Made by a program: the position numbers and the translations under genes. The notes below the pieces were generated by a model, which did no database searches, was not told where the DNA came from, and saw only the letters and a program-made list of their open reading frames with translations. From contig WTXA01000002.1 of NCBI GenBank assembly GCA_009773805.1, positions 682,001 through 746,000 of the forward strand: a stretch of 64,000 nt of DNA, written 5' to 3'. Below are positions 42,828 through 50,935 of the stretch, piece by piece. The stretch comes from Fusobacteriota bacterium (GTDB taxonomy: Bacteria > Bacillota > TC1). Within the stretch, counting starts at the first letter, position 1. Each line of letters opens with the position of its first letter.

Positions 42828-43634
42828 TTGAAAATATTAGTTTGTATGAAACAAGTACCAGATACCAGTGAAGTTACCCTTGACCCTATAACTAACACAC
42901 TTATCAGAAAAGGTGTTAGAAGTATTATCAACCCTGATGACAAGGCAGGAATAGAAGCAGCCTTATCATTAAGAGATGAAATCCAAAATAGTGAAGTAAT
43001 AGTGGTATCCATGGGGCCTCCTCAAGCAGAGATAGCTCTTATGGAGACTTTAGCTATGGGTTGTGATGAAGCCTATCTAATATCTGATCGCAAGTTTGGC
43101 GGATCCGATACTTTGGCAACTTCTACCATATTAGCAGCTGCACTTAAGAAGATTGGTTTTGACCTTATAATAACTGGAAGACAAGCTATTGATGGTGATA
43201 CAGCTCAAGTCGGACCTCAAATAGCTGAACACCTTGGTATACCTCATGTTAGTTATGTTGAAGAGTTTTTCTATAGTGATGGTGGTGATGAAGGCAAGGC
43301 TATGATTGTAATGAGGCAATTTGAAGATAGATATCACAAAATCAGGGTAAAATTCCCATGTCTGTTAACTGCAATAAGCGGCTATAAAGAACCTAGATAT
43401 TTGACAGTTTCTGGTGTTTTTGATGCTGATAATAAGGAAATAAAGCACTTTGGATACGAGGAACTTAAAGAGCACTTAGATGAAAGTTGTATTGGACTTA
43501 AAGGTTCTCCAACCAAAGTGGTTAAATCCTATACCAAAGAACAAAAGTCCCAAGGGACAGTCCTGAAAGGCTTAACTAATAACGAAGCTGTTGAGGCTAT
43601 AATGGCTAGACTAAAAGAAGGGCATATTATATAG
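42828..43634 (+). CDS. etfB: Electron transfer flavoprotein beta subunit
   Basis: A 268-residue EtfB: MKILVCMKQVPDTSEVTLDP is the canonical N-terminus, and GRQAIDGDTAQVGPQIAEHL and YLTVSGVFDADNKE follow. The beta subunit binds AMP in ordinary ETFs and FAD in bifurcating ones. Start is TTG 42828 behind AGGGAGGG. It lies between the acyl-CoA dehydrogenase and the EtfA::crotonase gene with 13- and 12-base gaps. Confidence 0.93.
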   Translation: MKILVCMKQVPDTSEVTLDPITNTLIRKGVRSIINPDDKAGIEAALSLRDEIQNSEVIVVSMGPPQAEIALMETLAMGCDEAYLISDRKFGGSDTLATSTILAAALKKIGFDLIITGRQAIDGDTAQVGPQIAEHLGIPHVSYVEEFFYSDGGDEGKAMIVMRQFEDRYHKIRVKFPCLLTAISGYKEPRYLTVSGVFDADNKEIKHFGYEELKEHLDESCIGLKGSPTKVVKSYTKEQKSQGTVLKGLTNNEAVEAIMARLKEGHII

Positions 43635-43646
43635 GGGTGAATAATT

Positions 43647-45458
43647 TTGAGTAAAGATATATTTGTTTTCATAGAACAAAGAGATGGAAATATACAAAAT
43701 GTTAGTTATGAACTAATAGGTGAGGCCAGCTCCCTGGCAGAAGATCTCAACCAGAAGGTAATTGGTGTACTACTAGGAAGTGGTATAGAAGATAAAGCTG
43801 AAGCACTTATTGAATATGGTGCCGACGAAGTTATAGTTGTTGATAACAAGATACTAAAGGAATATATGACTGAACCTTATGCCAAGGCTTTAACTGATAT
43901 TGTTTTAGATAGGGATCCTGAGATTTTGCTAATTGGAGCCACAACAATTGGTAGAGATTTAGGACCTCGTATTTCTGCTAGGTTAAGAACTGGACTAACA
44001 GCAGATTGCACATCCTTGTTCATCGATCCAGAAACAAAGGATCTACATATGACCAGACCTGCTTTTGGTGGTAATTTGATGGCTGTCATCCAATGTAGAA
44101 ATCACAGACCACAAATGGCAACAATAAGACCAGGTGTAATGCAACCAATAGAACGAGATGAAAAAAGACAAGGAATTATTAATGTAGTTGAGATAGATTT
44201 TTCAGCTATCAGCGATAGTGTTGAGATATTGGAAGTAATTAAAAAAGAAAAGAAAAGTTCTGATATAACCAAAGCTAAATACGTAGTTAGTGGTGGACGT
44301 GGAGTAGGTAGTAAAGAGAACTTTGACAAGTTGAAGGAACTATCAGATGTAATTGGTGGTGAAGTAGCTGGTTCAAGAGCTGCTGTTGAAGCTGGTTGGT
44401 TAGAAACTGAAAAACAAGTCGGACAAACCGGCAAGACAGTAAGACCCGACCTATATATTGCTTGCGGTATTTCTGGTGCTATTCAGCATGTAGCTGGGAT
44501 GGAAAATTCAGGTATGATAATAGGTATAAATAAAAATGATACTGCTCCAATTTTTGATGTGGCAGATCTTGGTATTGTTGGTGATGTAAATGCAATACTA
44601 CCTCCACTTATTACTGCCATAAAAAAAGCTAAGGAGGAAGGTATGGACTATGTAGCTCCTTCTTCTAATAAATATATGGGGATGGAGAATATTTTATATA
44701 ATGTAAATAATGGGATTGCATATTTAACCATAAATAGACCCAAATCATTAAATGCTTTAAACAGGAAAACCTTACTAGAAATAGGTGCTGTAGTTGATCT
44801 ATTGGAAAAGGATGAGACTGTACAAGTGCTTATTGTAAGAGGTGCTGGTGGTAGGGCGTTTGTTGCTGGTGCTGATATTTCCTTGATGTTGGATATGGAT
44901 GAAGCAGCAGGTGAGGAAATATCTACACTTGCTCAGTCTGTATTTTCTAGACTGAAGAATTTACCTCAGGTTGTAATAGGTGCCATAAATGGTTATGCTT
45001 TAGGTGGCGGCAACGAGTTGGCTATGGCTTGCGATATTAGGGTGGCTAGTAGTAGAGCTAAGTTTGGTCAGCCTGAGGTTAAGTTGGGGCTTATTCCTGG
45101 TTTTGGTGGAACCCAACGACTACAAAGGCTAGTAGGGCAAGGATATTCTAAGGAGTTGATTTTTACTGGTGATATGATAAGTGCAGAAGAAGCTTACCGT
45201 ATTGGTCTGGTTAGTAAGGTTGTAGCTCCAGAGGCTCTAAATCGGGTCGTAAATGACTTGGCTATGAAGATTATGAGCAATGGGATACAAGCAGTAAAAA
45301 TGGCCAAGAAGGCTATAAATGAGGGTGGTTGTGTGGATTTGGAAAATGGCATGGCTGTTGAAAATAGAGAGTGGACCAGTTGTTTTACAAATGATGAGTC
45401 TAAAGAGGGAATGTCGGCGTTTGTAGAAAAAAGAAAACCTAGATTTAGAGATTTTTAA
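43647..45458 (+). CDS. EtfA::enoyl-CoA hydratase (crotonase) fusion protein
   Basis: A 603-residue fusion. Residues 1-330 are ETF alpha: FVFIEQRDGNIQNVSYEL, KYVVSGGRGVGSKENF, TVRPDLYIACGISGAIQH and the FAD-binding KNDTAPIFDVADLGIVGD. Residues 345-603 are a crotonase with ITLNRPKSLNALN-type start (LTINRPKSLNALN), GGRAFVAGADISLM (oxyanion loop), catalytic GGGNELAM and PEVKLGLIPGFGGTQRL. Both glutamates are present, so both halves look active. TTG start at 43647 behind GGGGTGA. At the junction, AAGGAGG (44631-44637) lies 5 bases before in-frame ATG 44643, so a free crotonase could also be made. Confidence 0.93.
   Translation: MSKDIFVFIEQRDGNIQNVSYELIGEASSLAEDLNQKVIGVLLGSGIEDKAEALIEYGADEVIVVDNKILKEYMTEPYAKALTDIVLDRDPEILLIGATTIGRDLGPRISARLRTGLTADCTSLFIDPETKDLHMTRPAFGGNLMAVIQCRNHRPQMATIRPGVMQPIERDEKRQGIINVVEIDFSAISDSVEILEVIKKEKKSSDITKAKYVVSGGRGVGSKENFDKLKELSDVIGGEVAGSRAAVEAGWLETEKQVGQTGKTVRPDLYIACGISGAIQHVAGMENSGMIIGINKNDTAPIFDVADLGIVGDVNAILPPLITAIKKAKEEGMDYVAPSSNKYMGMENILYNVNNGIAYLTINRPKSLNALNRKTLLEIGAVVDLLEKDETVQVLIVRGAGGRAFVAGADISLMLDMDEAAGEEISTLAQSVFSRLKNLPQVVIGAINGYALGGGNELAMACDIRVASSRAKFGQPEVKLGLIPGFGGTQRLQRLVGQGYSKELIFTGDMISAEEAYRIGLVSKVVAPEALNRVVNDLAMKIMSNGIQAVKMAKKAINEGGCVDLENGMAVENREWTSCFTNDESKEGMSAFVEKRKPRFRDF
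44631..44645 (+). promoter_or_regulatory. Possible internal translation start for the crotonase half
   Basis: AAGGAGG, then 5 bases, then in-frame ATG 44643 (residue 333 of the fusion). Two later in-frame ATG codons (44676, 44682) correspond to the usual crotonase N-terminus. This could allow separate synthesis of the hydratase. Confidence 0.5.
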
Positions 45459-45483
45459 TAATAGATATATGGAGGTATTAATA

Positions 45484-46026
45484 ATGGATTTTAAAGAATG
45501 TTTAAGAGGTAGAAGAAGTGTAAGAAAGTTTAAAGATAATATGGTTGAGCATGAGTTAATTGAGAAGGTAGTTGAGGGTGCTTCATACTCTCCTTCTTGG
45601 AAGAATTCTCAGATAGTCAGGTATATTATTGTTGAGGACAGGGTTCTTTTAAACAAGTTGGCTGATGACTGTGTGATGGACTTTGAGCATAATGCAAATA
45701 TTATTAGAAATGCTCCTGCAGTTGTACTTGTTACTTATATAGTAGGTCGTTCTGGGTATGATAAGGATGGTAATTTCTCCACTAGCAAGGGTGCTGGTTG
45801 GGAAATGTTTGATGCAGGTATTGCTTCTCAGTCTTTTTCACTGTCAGCTTATGCTGAAGGGTTAGGTTGTGTTATATTAGGGGTCTTTGATGAAGATATG
45901 GTTTCTAAAGAAGCTAATATTCCAGAGGGACAAAAACTTGCGGCTATTTTGGCTATTGGTTATCCTGATGAGGAACCAACTATGCCAAAGCGTAAGAGTG
46001 TAGAGGAATTAGTGAGTTTTAGGTAG
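45484..46026 (+). CDS. Nitroreductase family protein
   Basis: A 180-residue FMN nitroreductase-fold protein: CLRGRRSVRKFKDNMVEHEL with the double arginine phosphate contact, ASYSPSWKNSQIVRYI, and GLGCVILGVFDED near the end. ATG 45484 has GGAGGT upstream; a 5-codon longer reading starts earlier. It is the last gene of the acyl-CoA dehydrogenase operon, which suggests a role in redox handling there, although its substrate is unknown. Confidence 0.88.
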   Translation: MDFKECLRGRRSVRKFKDNMVEHELIEKVVEGASYSPSWKNSQIVRYIIVEDRVLLNKLADDCVMDFEHNANIIRNAPAVVLVTYIVGRSGYDKDGNFSTSKGAGWEMFDAGIASQSFSLSAYAEGLGCVILGVFDEDMVSKEANIPEGQKLAAILAIGYPDEEPTMPKRKSVEELVSFR

Positions 46027-46112
46027 TAGCTTGATTTATTATCTTGATAACATATAAAAAAAGTAGTATTATCTTATACATAGAAGTTTTATTTTGAAAG
46101 GGGATTTTAATA

Positions 46113-46442
46113 ATGTTATGGAAATGTAATAGTTGTGGTTATATGCACGAAGATGATAATGCACCAGAAGTTTGTCCAAAATGTGGAGCTCCAAAAGAAA
46201 TGTTTGTAGCACTATCTGAAGAGGATGCTGAAAAAGTTTATACATCAGATCGTACCAATGATATTCATATGGAAATCATTGAATTATCAATGAAAATTGC
46301 TGATCTTGCCTTAGAGGGTATTGAGATAGATCTTGACCCAAATTGTGTATCAGTTTTTGCCAAAGCATGTGATGAAGCTTGGGTTATTAAACAAAGAAGC
46401 AAGGCTGAAATTGCTGGTCATATGACAAAAGGAAAATGGTAA
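46113..46442 (+). CDS. Rubredoxin-like domain protein
   Basis: A 109-residue protein with an N-terminal rubredoxin-type iron site, CNSCGYMHEDDNAP and CPKCGAP (C-x2-C and C-x2-C), followed by a helical tail (DAEKVYTSDRTND, ADLALEGIEIDLDP). It resembles rubrerythrin C-terminal or rubredoxin-like proteins without a di-iron domain. RBS AAAGGGG. It is a plausible electron carrier for the neighbouring redox enzymes. Confidence 0.85.
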   Translation: MLWKCNSCGYMHEDDNAPEVCPKCGAPKEMFVALSEEDAEKVYTSDRTNDIHMEIIELSMKIADLALEGIEIDLDPNCVSVFAKACDEAWVIKQRSKAEIAGHMTKGKW

Positions 46443-46461
46443 TATTGTAGTTAATTTGTAT

Positions 46462-46488
46462 AGCACCCCTTTTTAGGGGTGCTTTTTA
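46462..46488 (+). terminator. Terminator after the rubredoxin-like gene
   Basis: Stem AGCACCCCT / AGGGGTGCT with a TTTT loop and a T-run. Confidence 0.88.
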
Positions 46489-46572
46489 TTTACAACACTC
46501 TTGCCATTAATCTGTCAAAAGGGTATTATCAAAATATATGATATATAACATAAGTAACAGGAGGCAGTGCTG

Positions 46573-47916
46573 ATGAATAAATTGGTTAAAACTATAACAG
46601 AAAGAAAATCAACTAGGACTTTTGAAAACAGGCCAATAAGTGAAGAAACAAAGATAATGATATTAGAAAAAATCAGGACTTTGACCAATCCCTTTGATGT
46701 GAAAATAAGGTATAATCTAATTGATAATACTGAAAAAGACACAACACAAAAGCTGGGTACTTATGGGGTTATTAGAAATCCTAGTAATTTCATTACTGCA
46801 ACTTTAGTAGATGATAAATTTGCTCTTGAGGCTTTAGGTTATGAGATGGAGGATTTGATTCTTTATCTTACAAATATCGGAATTGGTAGCTGTTGGTTAG
46901 GTGGAACTTTTAATAGAGGTCAATTTGCCAAAGAGGTCGGTTTAAAAGAAGATGAAATAATTCCAATTATTCTGCCAATTGGCTATATTGCAGATAAGAA
47001 ATCCATAACAGAAAAAGTTATGAGGAAAATGTCAAAGGGAGATTCAAGGAAAGATTGGTTAGAATTATTCTTTAAGAGTGATTTTAATACGCAACTTTTA
47101 ATTTCGGAGGCAGGGGTATATAGTGAAGCCTTAGAAATGGTAAGATTAGGTCCTTCTGCTTCTAACAAGCAACCTTGGAGAATTATTAAGGATGGTAATA
47201 AGTTCCATTTCTATGAGTACTCTACACCTGGTTATAGTAAAATGTTCTCTTATGATATTCAACGGATTGATATGGGAATTGCGGCTGCTCACTTTAGTCT
47301 TTCTGCTAAAGCAAAAGGCTTTGTTGGGAATTTTAGTGTTGAGGAACCAAGTCTTAAAGTTCCAGAAAACACATTATACAAGTTTACATGGATAGGGGAT
47401 GAGAATATGACTGGAAAGGCAAAAGAAATTGTTCTAGCTGGTGGATGTTTTTGGGGAACTGAAAAATATCTATCTCTTATAAAGGGCATTATCAGTACAG
47501 AAGTAGGTTATGCTAATGGTAATACACCATTTCCGACCTATCAGGATGTTTGCTATAAGGATACTGGTCATACAGAGGCGGTTAAAGTAATATATGATTC
47601 TGCTGTTATTAATCTTACAGCAGTGCTTTCTCTTTTTTATGATGTAATTAATCCAACCTCAATAAATAAGCAGGGTAATGATGTGGGTAGTCAATATAGA
47701 TCGGGTATCTATTATGTGGATGAGAGTGATTTAGAGGTGATACAAAAATCCATTATAGAATTGCAAGCTAAATATGATGAGAAGATTGCAATTGAGGTTT
47801 TACCTCTTGATAATTATACGACTGCAGAAGAGTATCATCAGAAGTATCTTGATAAGAATCCAGGTGGTTATTGTCATATTGGACCTGATAAATTCAAGAA
47901 GGCTATGGATAGTTAA
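46573..47916 (+). CDS. Nitroreductase::peptide-methionine sulfoxide reductase MsrA fusion
   Basis: A 447-residue fusion. Residues 1-275 are a nitroreductase of the type that duplicates the fold (TERKSTRTFENRPISEET, GIGSCWLGGTFNRGQF, RLGPSASNKQPWRI, DMGIAAAHFSLSAKAKG). Residues 280-447 are MsrA: catalytic C292 in LAGGCFWGTEKY, TGHTEAVKV, GNDVGSQYRSGIYY and AEEYHQKYLDKNPGGYCHI. ATG 46573 has AGGAGG at 8 bases; a GTG 6 bases earlier is too close. An in-frame ATG (47407) behind AGGGGATGAG could start a free MsrA. It may couple flavin reduction to methionine sulfoxide repair. Confidence 0.93.
   Translation: MNKLVKTITERKSTRTFENRPISEETKIMILEKIRTLTNPFDVKIRYNLIDNTEKDTTQKLGTYGVIRNPSNFITATLVDDKFALEALGYEMEDLILYLTNIGIGSCWLGGTFNRGQFAKEVGLKEDEIIPIILPIGYIADKKSITEKVMRKMSKGDSRKDWLELFFKSDFNTQLLISEAGVYSEALEMVRLGPSASNKQPWRIIKDGNKFHFYEYSTPGYSKMFSYDIQRIDMGIAAAHFSLSAKAKGFVGNFSVEEPSLKVPENTLYKFTWIGDENMTGKAKEIVLAGGCFWGTEKYLSLIKGIISTEVGYANGNTPFPTYQDVCYKDTGHTEAVKVIYDSAVINLTAVLSLFYDVINPTSINKQGNDVGSQYRSGIYYVDESDLEVIQKSIIELQAKYDEKIAIEVLPLDNYTTAEEYHQKYLDKNPGGYCHIGPDKFKKAMDS
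47400..47409 (+). promoter_or_regulatory. Possible internal translation start for the MsrA half
   Basis: GGGGATGAG-like sequence then ATG 47407 in frame, just before the MsrA domain (MTGKAKEIVLAGGCFW). Confidence 0.35.
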
Positions 47917-47933
47917 TATAGGGGGATTATTTA

Positions 47934-49061
47934 ATGCTTGTAATTATCTATTCAACTTTAATTTTCGGTATTTTAGCCACTTTGATGTTTTTCTTTAAGT
48001 TGCCAAAGATTGGCATGGTTATGAAAGAGGCAATGGAAAATAGGAGTGGTGTAACTTATCTATCTGTATCAATCATTATTCCGGCTAGAAATGAAGAAAG
48101 TAATTTACCTCATATACTAAGTGACCTTATGAAACAAACCTATCCTATACATGAAATAATTTGTGTGGATGATGGGTCTAAAGATAGAACACTTGATATA
48201 ATCAAGAAATATTCAGAATTAGGACTAGTAAAAGTAAAAGGTATTGGAGTAGAGAATTTACCAAAAGGCTGGAAGGGTAAGGCTTGGGCTTGTCAAAGTG
48301 GAGCAAAAGCTGCTGATGGAGAGTTGGTTTTGTTTATTGATTCCGATGTTAGGTTTTCTGAGAAGGCTGTTGAATTATTGGTTGAAAGTTACTTGCGAAA
48401 AGGGAAACCTATATCAGTACAACCATACCATTCAATGAAAAAACAGTATGAATACCTTTCACTTTTCTTTAATTTGATAGAGGTTTGTGGTACAGGTCTT
48501 AGTATATTGGGGAACAGAGTTACTCAAGGTTTCTTTGGTCCAGTATTGTTGATTGAAAAAAGGGTGTTTAGTAAATTCGGAGGCTATGAAAGAGTTAAAA
48601 ATAGAGTAATTGAAGATTTCGATTTAGGTAAATACCTTGGACGTAACGGCGTTAGTATAGAACTGTTCCTTGGTGGTAAGGATATAAGGTTTAGAATGTA
48701 TTCTAAGTCAATTAAGGAAGTAATTGAAGGTTGGTCTAAGAATTTTGCTAGTGGTTCTTTTGCTATGAATAGGTGGTTATTTATTGCAATTGTATGGTGG
48801 ATAGGATATCTTATATTATTACCTACTTTATTAATCAGAGGAATTTTATTAAGTAGTGATCAGGATATTTTAATCCTGGGTGGGCTTTATATTTTTAGTG
48901 TTATGTTGCTTTTCAGGGGGGCTAGGTCTGTTGGTTCATATCCTTTTTTTATTTGTTTAGTTTATCCAATATATTTATTGGTTTTTCAATTTATATATTT
49001 TTATTCAATTATTGGGACCTACCTTCTTAAAACAACAACTTGGAAAGGAAGAAAACTATAG
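47934..49061 (+). CDS. CrtQ-like glycosyltransferase family 2 protein
   Basis: A 375-residue membrane GT2 enzyme. An N-terminal membrane helix is followed by IIIPARNEESNLPHILSDL, CVDDGSKDRTL, the DxD-type LFIDSDVRFS and EDFDLGKYLGRNG; three or four membrane segments occupy the C-terminus. It is similar to 4,4'-diaponeurosporenoate glycosyltransferase CrtQ of staphyloxanthin synthesis. The next gene, directly adjacent, is a CrtO-like acyltransferase. Without CrtM/CrtN here, the acceptor may be a different lipid. Confidence 0.82.
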   Translation: MLVIIYSTLIFGILATLMFFFKLPKIGMVMKEAMENRSGVTYLSVSIIIPARNEESNLPHILSDLMKQTYPIHEIICVDDGSKDRTLDIIKKYSELGLVKVKGIGVENLPKGWKGKAWACQSGAKAADGELVLFIDSDVRFSEKAVELLVESYLRKGKPISVQPYHSMKKQYEYLSLFFNLIEVCGTGLSILGNRVTQGFFGPVLLIEKRVFSKFGGYERVKNRVIEDFDLGKYLGRNGVSIELFLGGKDIRFRMYSKSIKEVIEGWSKNFASGSFAMNRWLFIAIVWWIGYLILLPTLLIRGILLSSDQDILILGGLYIFSVMLLFRGARSVGSYPFFICLVYPIYLLVFQFIYFYSIIGTYLLKTTTWKGRKL

Positions 49062-49538
49062 ATGCAAATTTTCTACTTGCCCAACTGGTTAATGTTATTA
49101 ACCTATTTCATAGGTTGGCCTTTGATGCAGTTGGCAGTTGCTTATTTAATCAATTTCTTGGATAATAAGTACTTTCAACCGGATAATTTTATCTTAAAAA
49201 GTAGAAAGTGGGAATCAGCTTTTTATAGGAGAGTCATAAAAGTCCCTAAGTGGAAGCATCTTCTTCCTGATGGTGCTGCAACCTATAAGAGTGGTTTTAA
49301 AAAGAAGAGGTTAGGAAGTAGTGATTCCAATTATTTGAACCAATTTATTATTGAAACTGGTAGAGCGGAGATTATGCATTGGTTGGAGATTTTGCCTTTT
49401 TGGGTTTTTGCTCTTTGGAGTCCTGGTTATGTTGTTTGGATTATGTTAGGGTACGCCTTAGTGGTTAATGTACCATGTATTATTACACAAAGGTTTAATA
49501 GACCAAGGCTTGTTAAGGTTAGTAAGAGTAGAGTTTAA
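49062..49538 (+). CDS. CrtO-like acyltransferase
   Basis: A 158-residue membrane protein with three to four hydrophobic segments and the motifs WESAFYRRVIKVPKWKHLLPD, GAATYKSGFKKKRL and ETGRAEIMHWLEILPF, matching the glycosyl-4,4'-diaponeurosporenoate acyltransferase (CrtO) family. ATG follows the CrtQ-like stop without a gap. The pair would glycosylate then acylate a lipid, as in staphyloxanthin synthesis. Confidence 0.85.
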   Translation: MQIFYLPNWLMLLTYFIGWPLMQLAVAYLINFLDNKYFQPDNFILKSRKWESAFYRRVIKVPKWKHLLPDGAATYKSGFKKKRLGSSDSNYLNQFIIETGRAEIMHWLEILPFWVFALWSPGYVVWIMLGYALVVNVPCIITQRFNRPRLVKVSKSRV

Positions 49539-49548
49539 TATAACTTCT

Positions 49549-49573
49549 AATATAACATATGAAATGTTATATT
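49549..49573. promoter_or_regulatory. 10-bp inverted repeat before the CDGSH gene
   Basis: AATATAACAT-ATGAA-ATGTTATATT. It lacks a T-run and precedes a GATATAATT -10-like box, so it is either an operator or a weak terminator. Confidence 0.4.
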
Positions 49574-49639
49574 ATCTTGATGATTATTTGCCTTTGAGTG
49601 ATATAATTAGGACATATATTAAGAAAACGGAGAATTAAA

Positions 49640-50326
49640 ATGAGTGATGAAAACAAAAAAGGCAGAATAAAAATTGTTAAAGATGGGCCATATATTGTAA
49701 CTGGGGGAATTGATCTCTCAGAAAAAATCATAACACCAAAGGGTAGGGGCTATATATATACTGAGGGAGAGCATTTTGAACATAAGGAAACTTACTCCCT
49801 TTGTAGATGTGGTAAGACAAAGACTACCCCATACTGTGATGGGACTCATACTGAAGTAGGCTTTGTTGGTACTGAGACAGCTTCAAGGGAACCATATCAT
49901 AATAGAGTAGGAATACTAGAAGGCCCAGATCTTGATTTATTAGATGATGATAGATGCGCCTATGCTAGATTTTGTCACAGAAAAGATGGAAATGTTTGGG
50001 AACTAACACAGTGGTCAGATGATCCTAGTTTGAAAAGTGAAGCTATTATAGCAGCTTATCAATGTCCAACTGGAAGACTAGTAGCTAGAGAAAAAGATGG
50101 TTACGAAATAGATCCTCCTTATCCTGAAAGTATAGAAATACTTCAGGACCCACAGGAGCGTGTAAGTTGTGGCATCTTTGTCAAGGGTGGTATACCTATT
50201 GAATCCTCAGATGGTTTTGTTTATGAAAGAAGAAATAGAGTTGTACTATGTAGATGTGGTGAGTCAATTATAAAACCATTTTGTGATGCGTCTCATATAA
50301 CCTGTAAATACAAGGATAAAAAGTAA
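49640..50326 (+). CDS. CDGSH-4Fe4S-CDGSH iron-sulfur protein
   Basis: A 228-residue cytosolic protein with two CDGSH 2Fe-2S motifs: C55-R-C57 ... PYCDGTH70 (ligands C55, C57, C66, H70) and C204-R-C206 ... PFCDASH219. Between them lies a divergent 4Fe-4S segment with CAYARFCH near 106-113 and CPTGRLV. This combination occurs in bacterial CDGSH-repeat proteins of unknown function, possibly in electron transfer or cluster storage. ATG 49640, RBS GGAG. Confidence 0.88.
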   Translation: MSDENKKGRIKIVKDGPYIVTGGIDLSEKIITPKGRGYIYTEGEHFEHKETYSLCRCGKTKTTPYCDGTHTEVGFVGTETASREPYHNRVGILEGPDLDLLDDDRCAYARFCHRKDGNVWELTQWSDDPSLKSEAIIAAYQCPTGRLVAREKDGYEIDPPYPESIEILQDPQERVSCGIFVKGGIPIESSDGFVYERRNRVVLCRCGESIIKPFCDASHITCKYKDKK

Positions 50327-50392
50327 ATTTTCAGGAATGTATTCCTTAAAATTAGTAAAAATTGATAATTTCAGGAATGTATTCCTGAAATT
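50326..50392. repeat. Tandem palindromes with AGGAATGTATTCCT core
   Basis: Two palindromes, 50326-50353 (13-bp arms, one mismatch) and 50367-50392 (perfect 12-bp arms AATTTCAGGAAT / ATTCCTGAAATT), share the core TCAGGAATGTATTCCT. They lie between the CDGSH and TudS genes. No T-run follows, so they look more like paired protein-binding sites or stable mRNA hairpins than terminators. Confidence 0.7.
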
Positions 50393-50437
50393 ATTTACTT
50401 TAGGGTGAATATTTTACAAAAGTGAAGGAGGGTGAAA

Positions 50438-50890
50438 ATGTATATAGTCAGTGCATGTTTAGCTGGTATCAAATGTAGATATGATGGGAAAAGTAGTGAA
50501 AATGAATTTGTTATGAGATTGATAAAGGAAGATAAAGCTTTTGCTGTTTGTCCTGAATTGCTTGGAGGTTTAAAAACACCAAGACCAGCATGTGAAGTAA
50601 CGATCGATACTGATGGAAATAGAAAAGTAGTTACTAAGGACGGTAAAGGCTATACCAAGGAATTTGAGGAGGGTGCCAGGAAGACTCTTGAGTTTGCCAA
50701 AAAGAAAGGTATCAACAAAGCAATATTAAAATCTAAAAGCCCATCTTGTGGTTGTGGACTAATACATGATGGTTCCTTTACTGGTGCTTTGACTAGGGGT
50801 GATGGCCTGACAGCAGAGCTACTAATAAAGGCTGGTCTAGAAGTATATACAGATAAGCAGTTAGAAGAAAATTTGAATAAAAAAATATAA
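50438..50890 (+). CDS. DUF523/TudS-type thiouracil desulfidase
   Basis: A 150-residue DUF523 protein. The three conserved cysteines that hold the 4Fe-4S cluster in TudS are present in SACLAGIKCRYDG, VCPELLGGL and SKSPSCGCG. TudS desulfidases remove sulfur from thiouracil or 4-thio-UMP. ATG 50438 has AAGGAGGGTG upstream; a GTG 6 bases earlier falls within the RBS. The paired palindromes upstream may regulate it. It ends in a bidirectional terminator. Confidence 0.82.
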   Translation: MYIVSACLAGIKCRYDGKSSENEFVMRLIKEDKAFAVCPELLGGLKTPRPACEVTIDTDGNRKVVTKDGKGYTKEFEEGARKTLEFAKKKGINKAILKSKSPSCGCGLIHDGSFTGALTRGDGLTAELLIKAGLEVYTDKQLEENLNKKI

Positions 50891-50905
50891 TGAGCAATAT
50901 AAAAT

Positions 50906-50934
50906 AAGGGAAGCCATAATTGGCTTCCCTTTAA
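50906..50934. terminator. Bidirectional terminator
   Basis: Stem AAGGGAAGCC / GGCTTCCCTT with an ATAATT loop, between convergent genes. Confidence 0.88.
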
Positions 50935-50935
50935 T

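Noticed and set aside
49549-49573. Called as a terminator of the CrtO-like gene
   Set aside because: The inverted repeat has no T-run after it; it is listed as a possible regulatory site instead.
50326-50392. CRISPR or mobile repeat (REP/MITE)
   Set aside because: Only two copies were seen, without spacers, terminal duplications or a transposase, so paired regulatory palindromes are a better reading.
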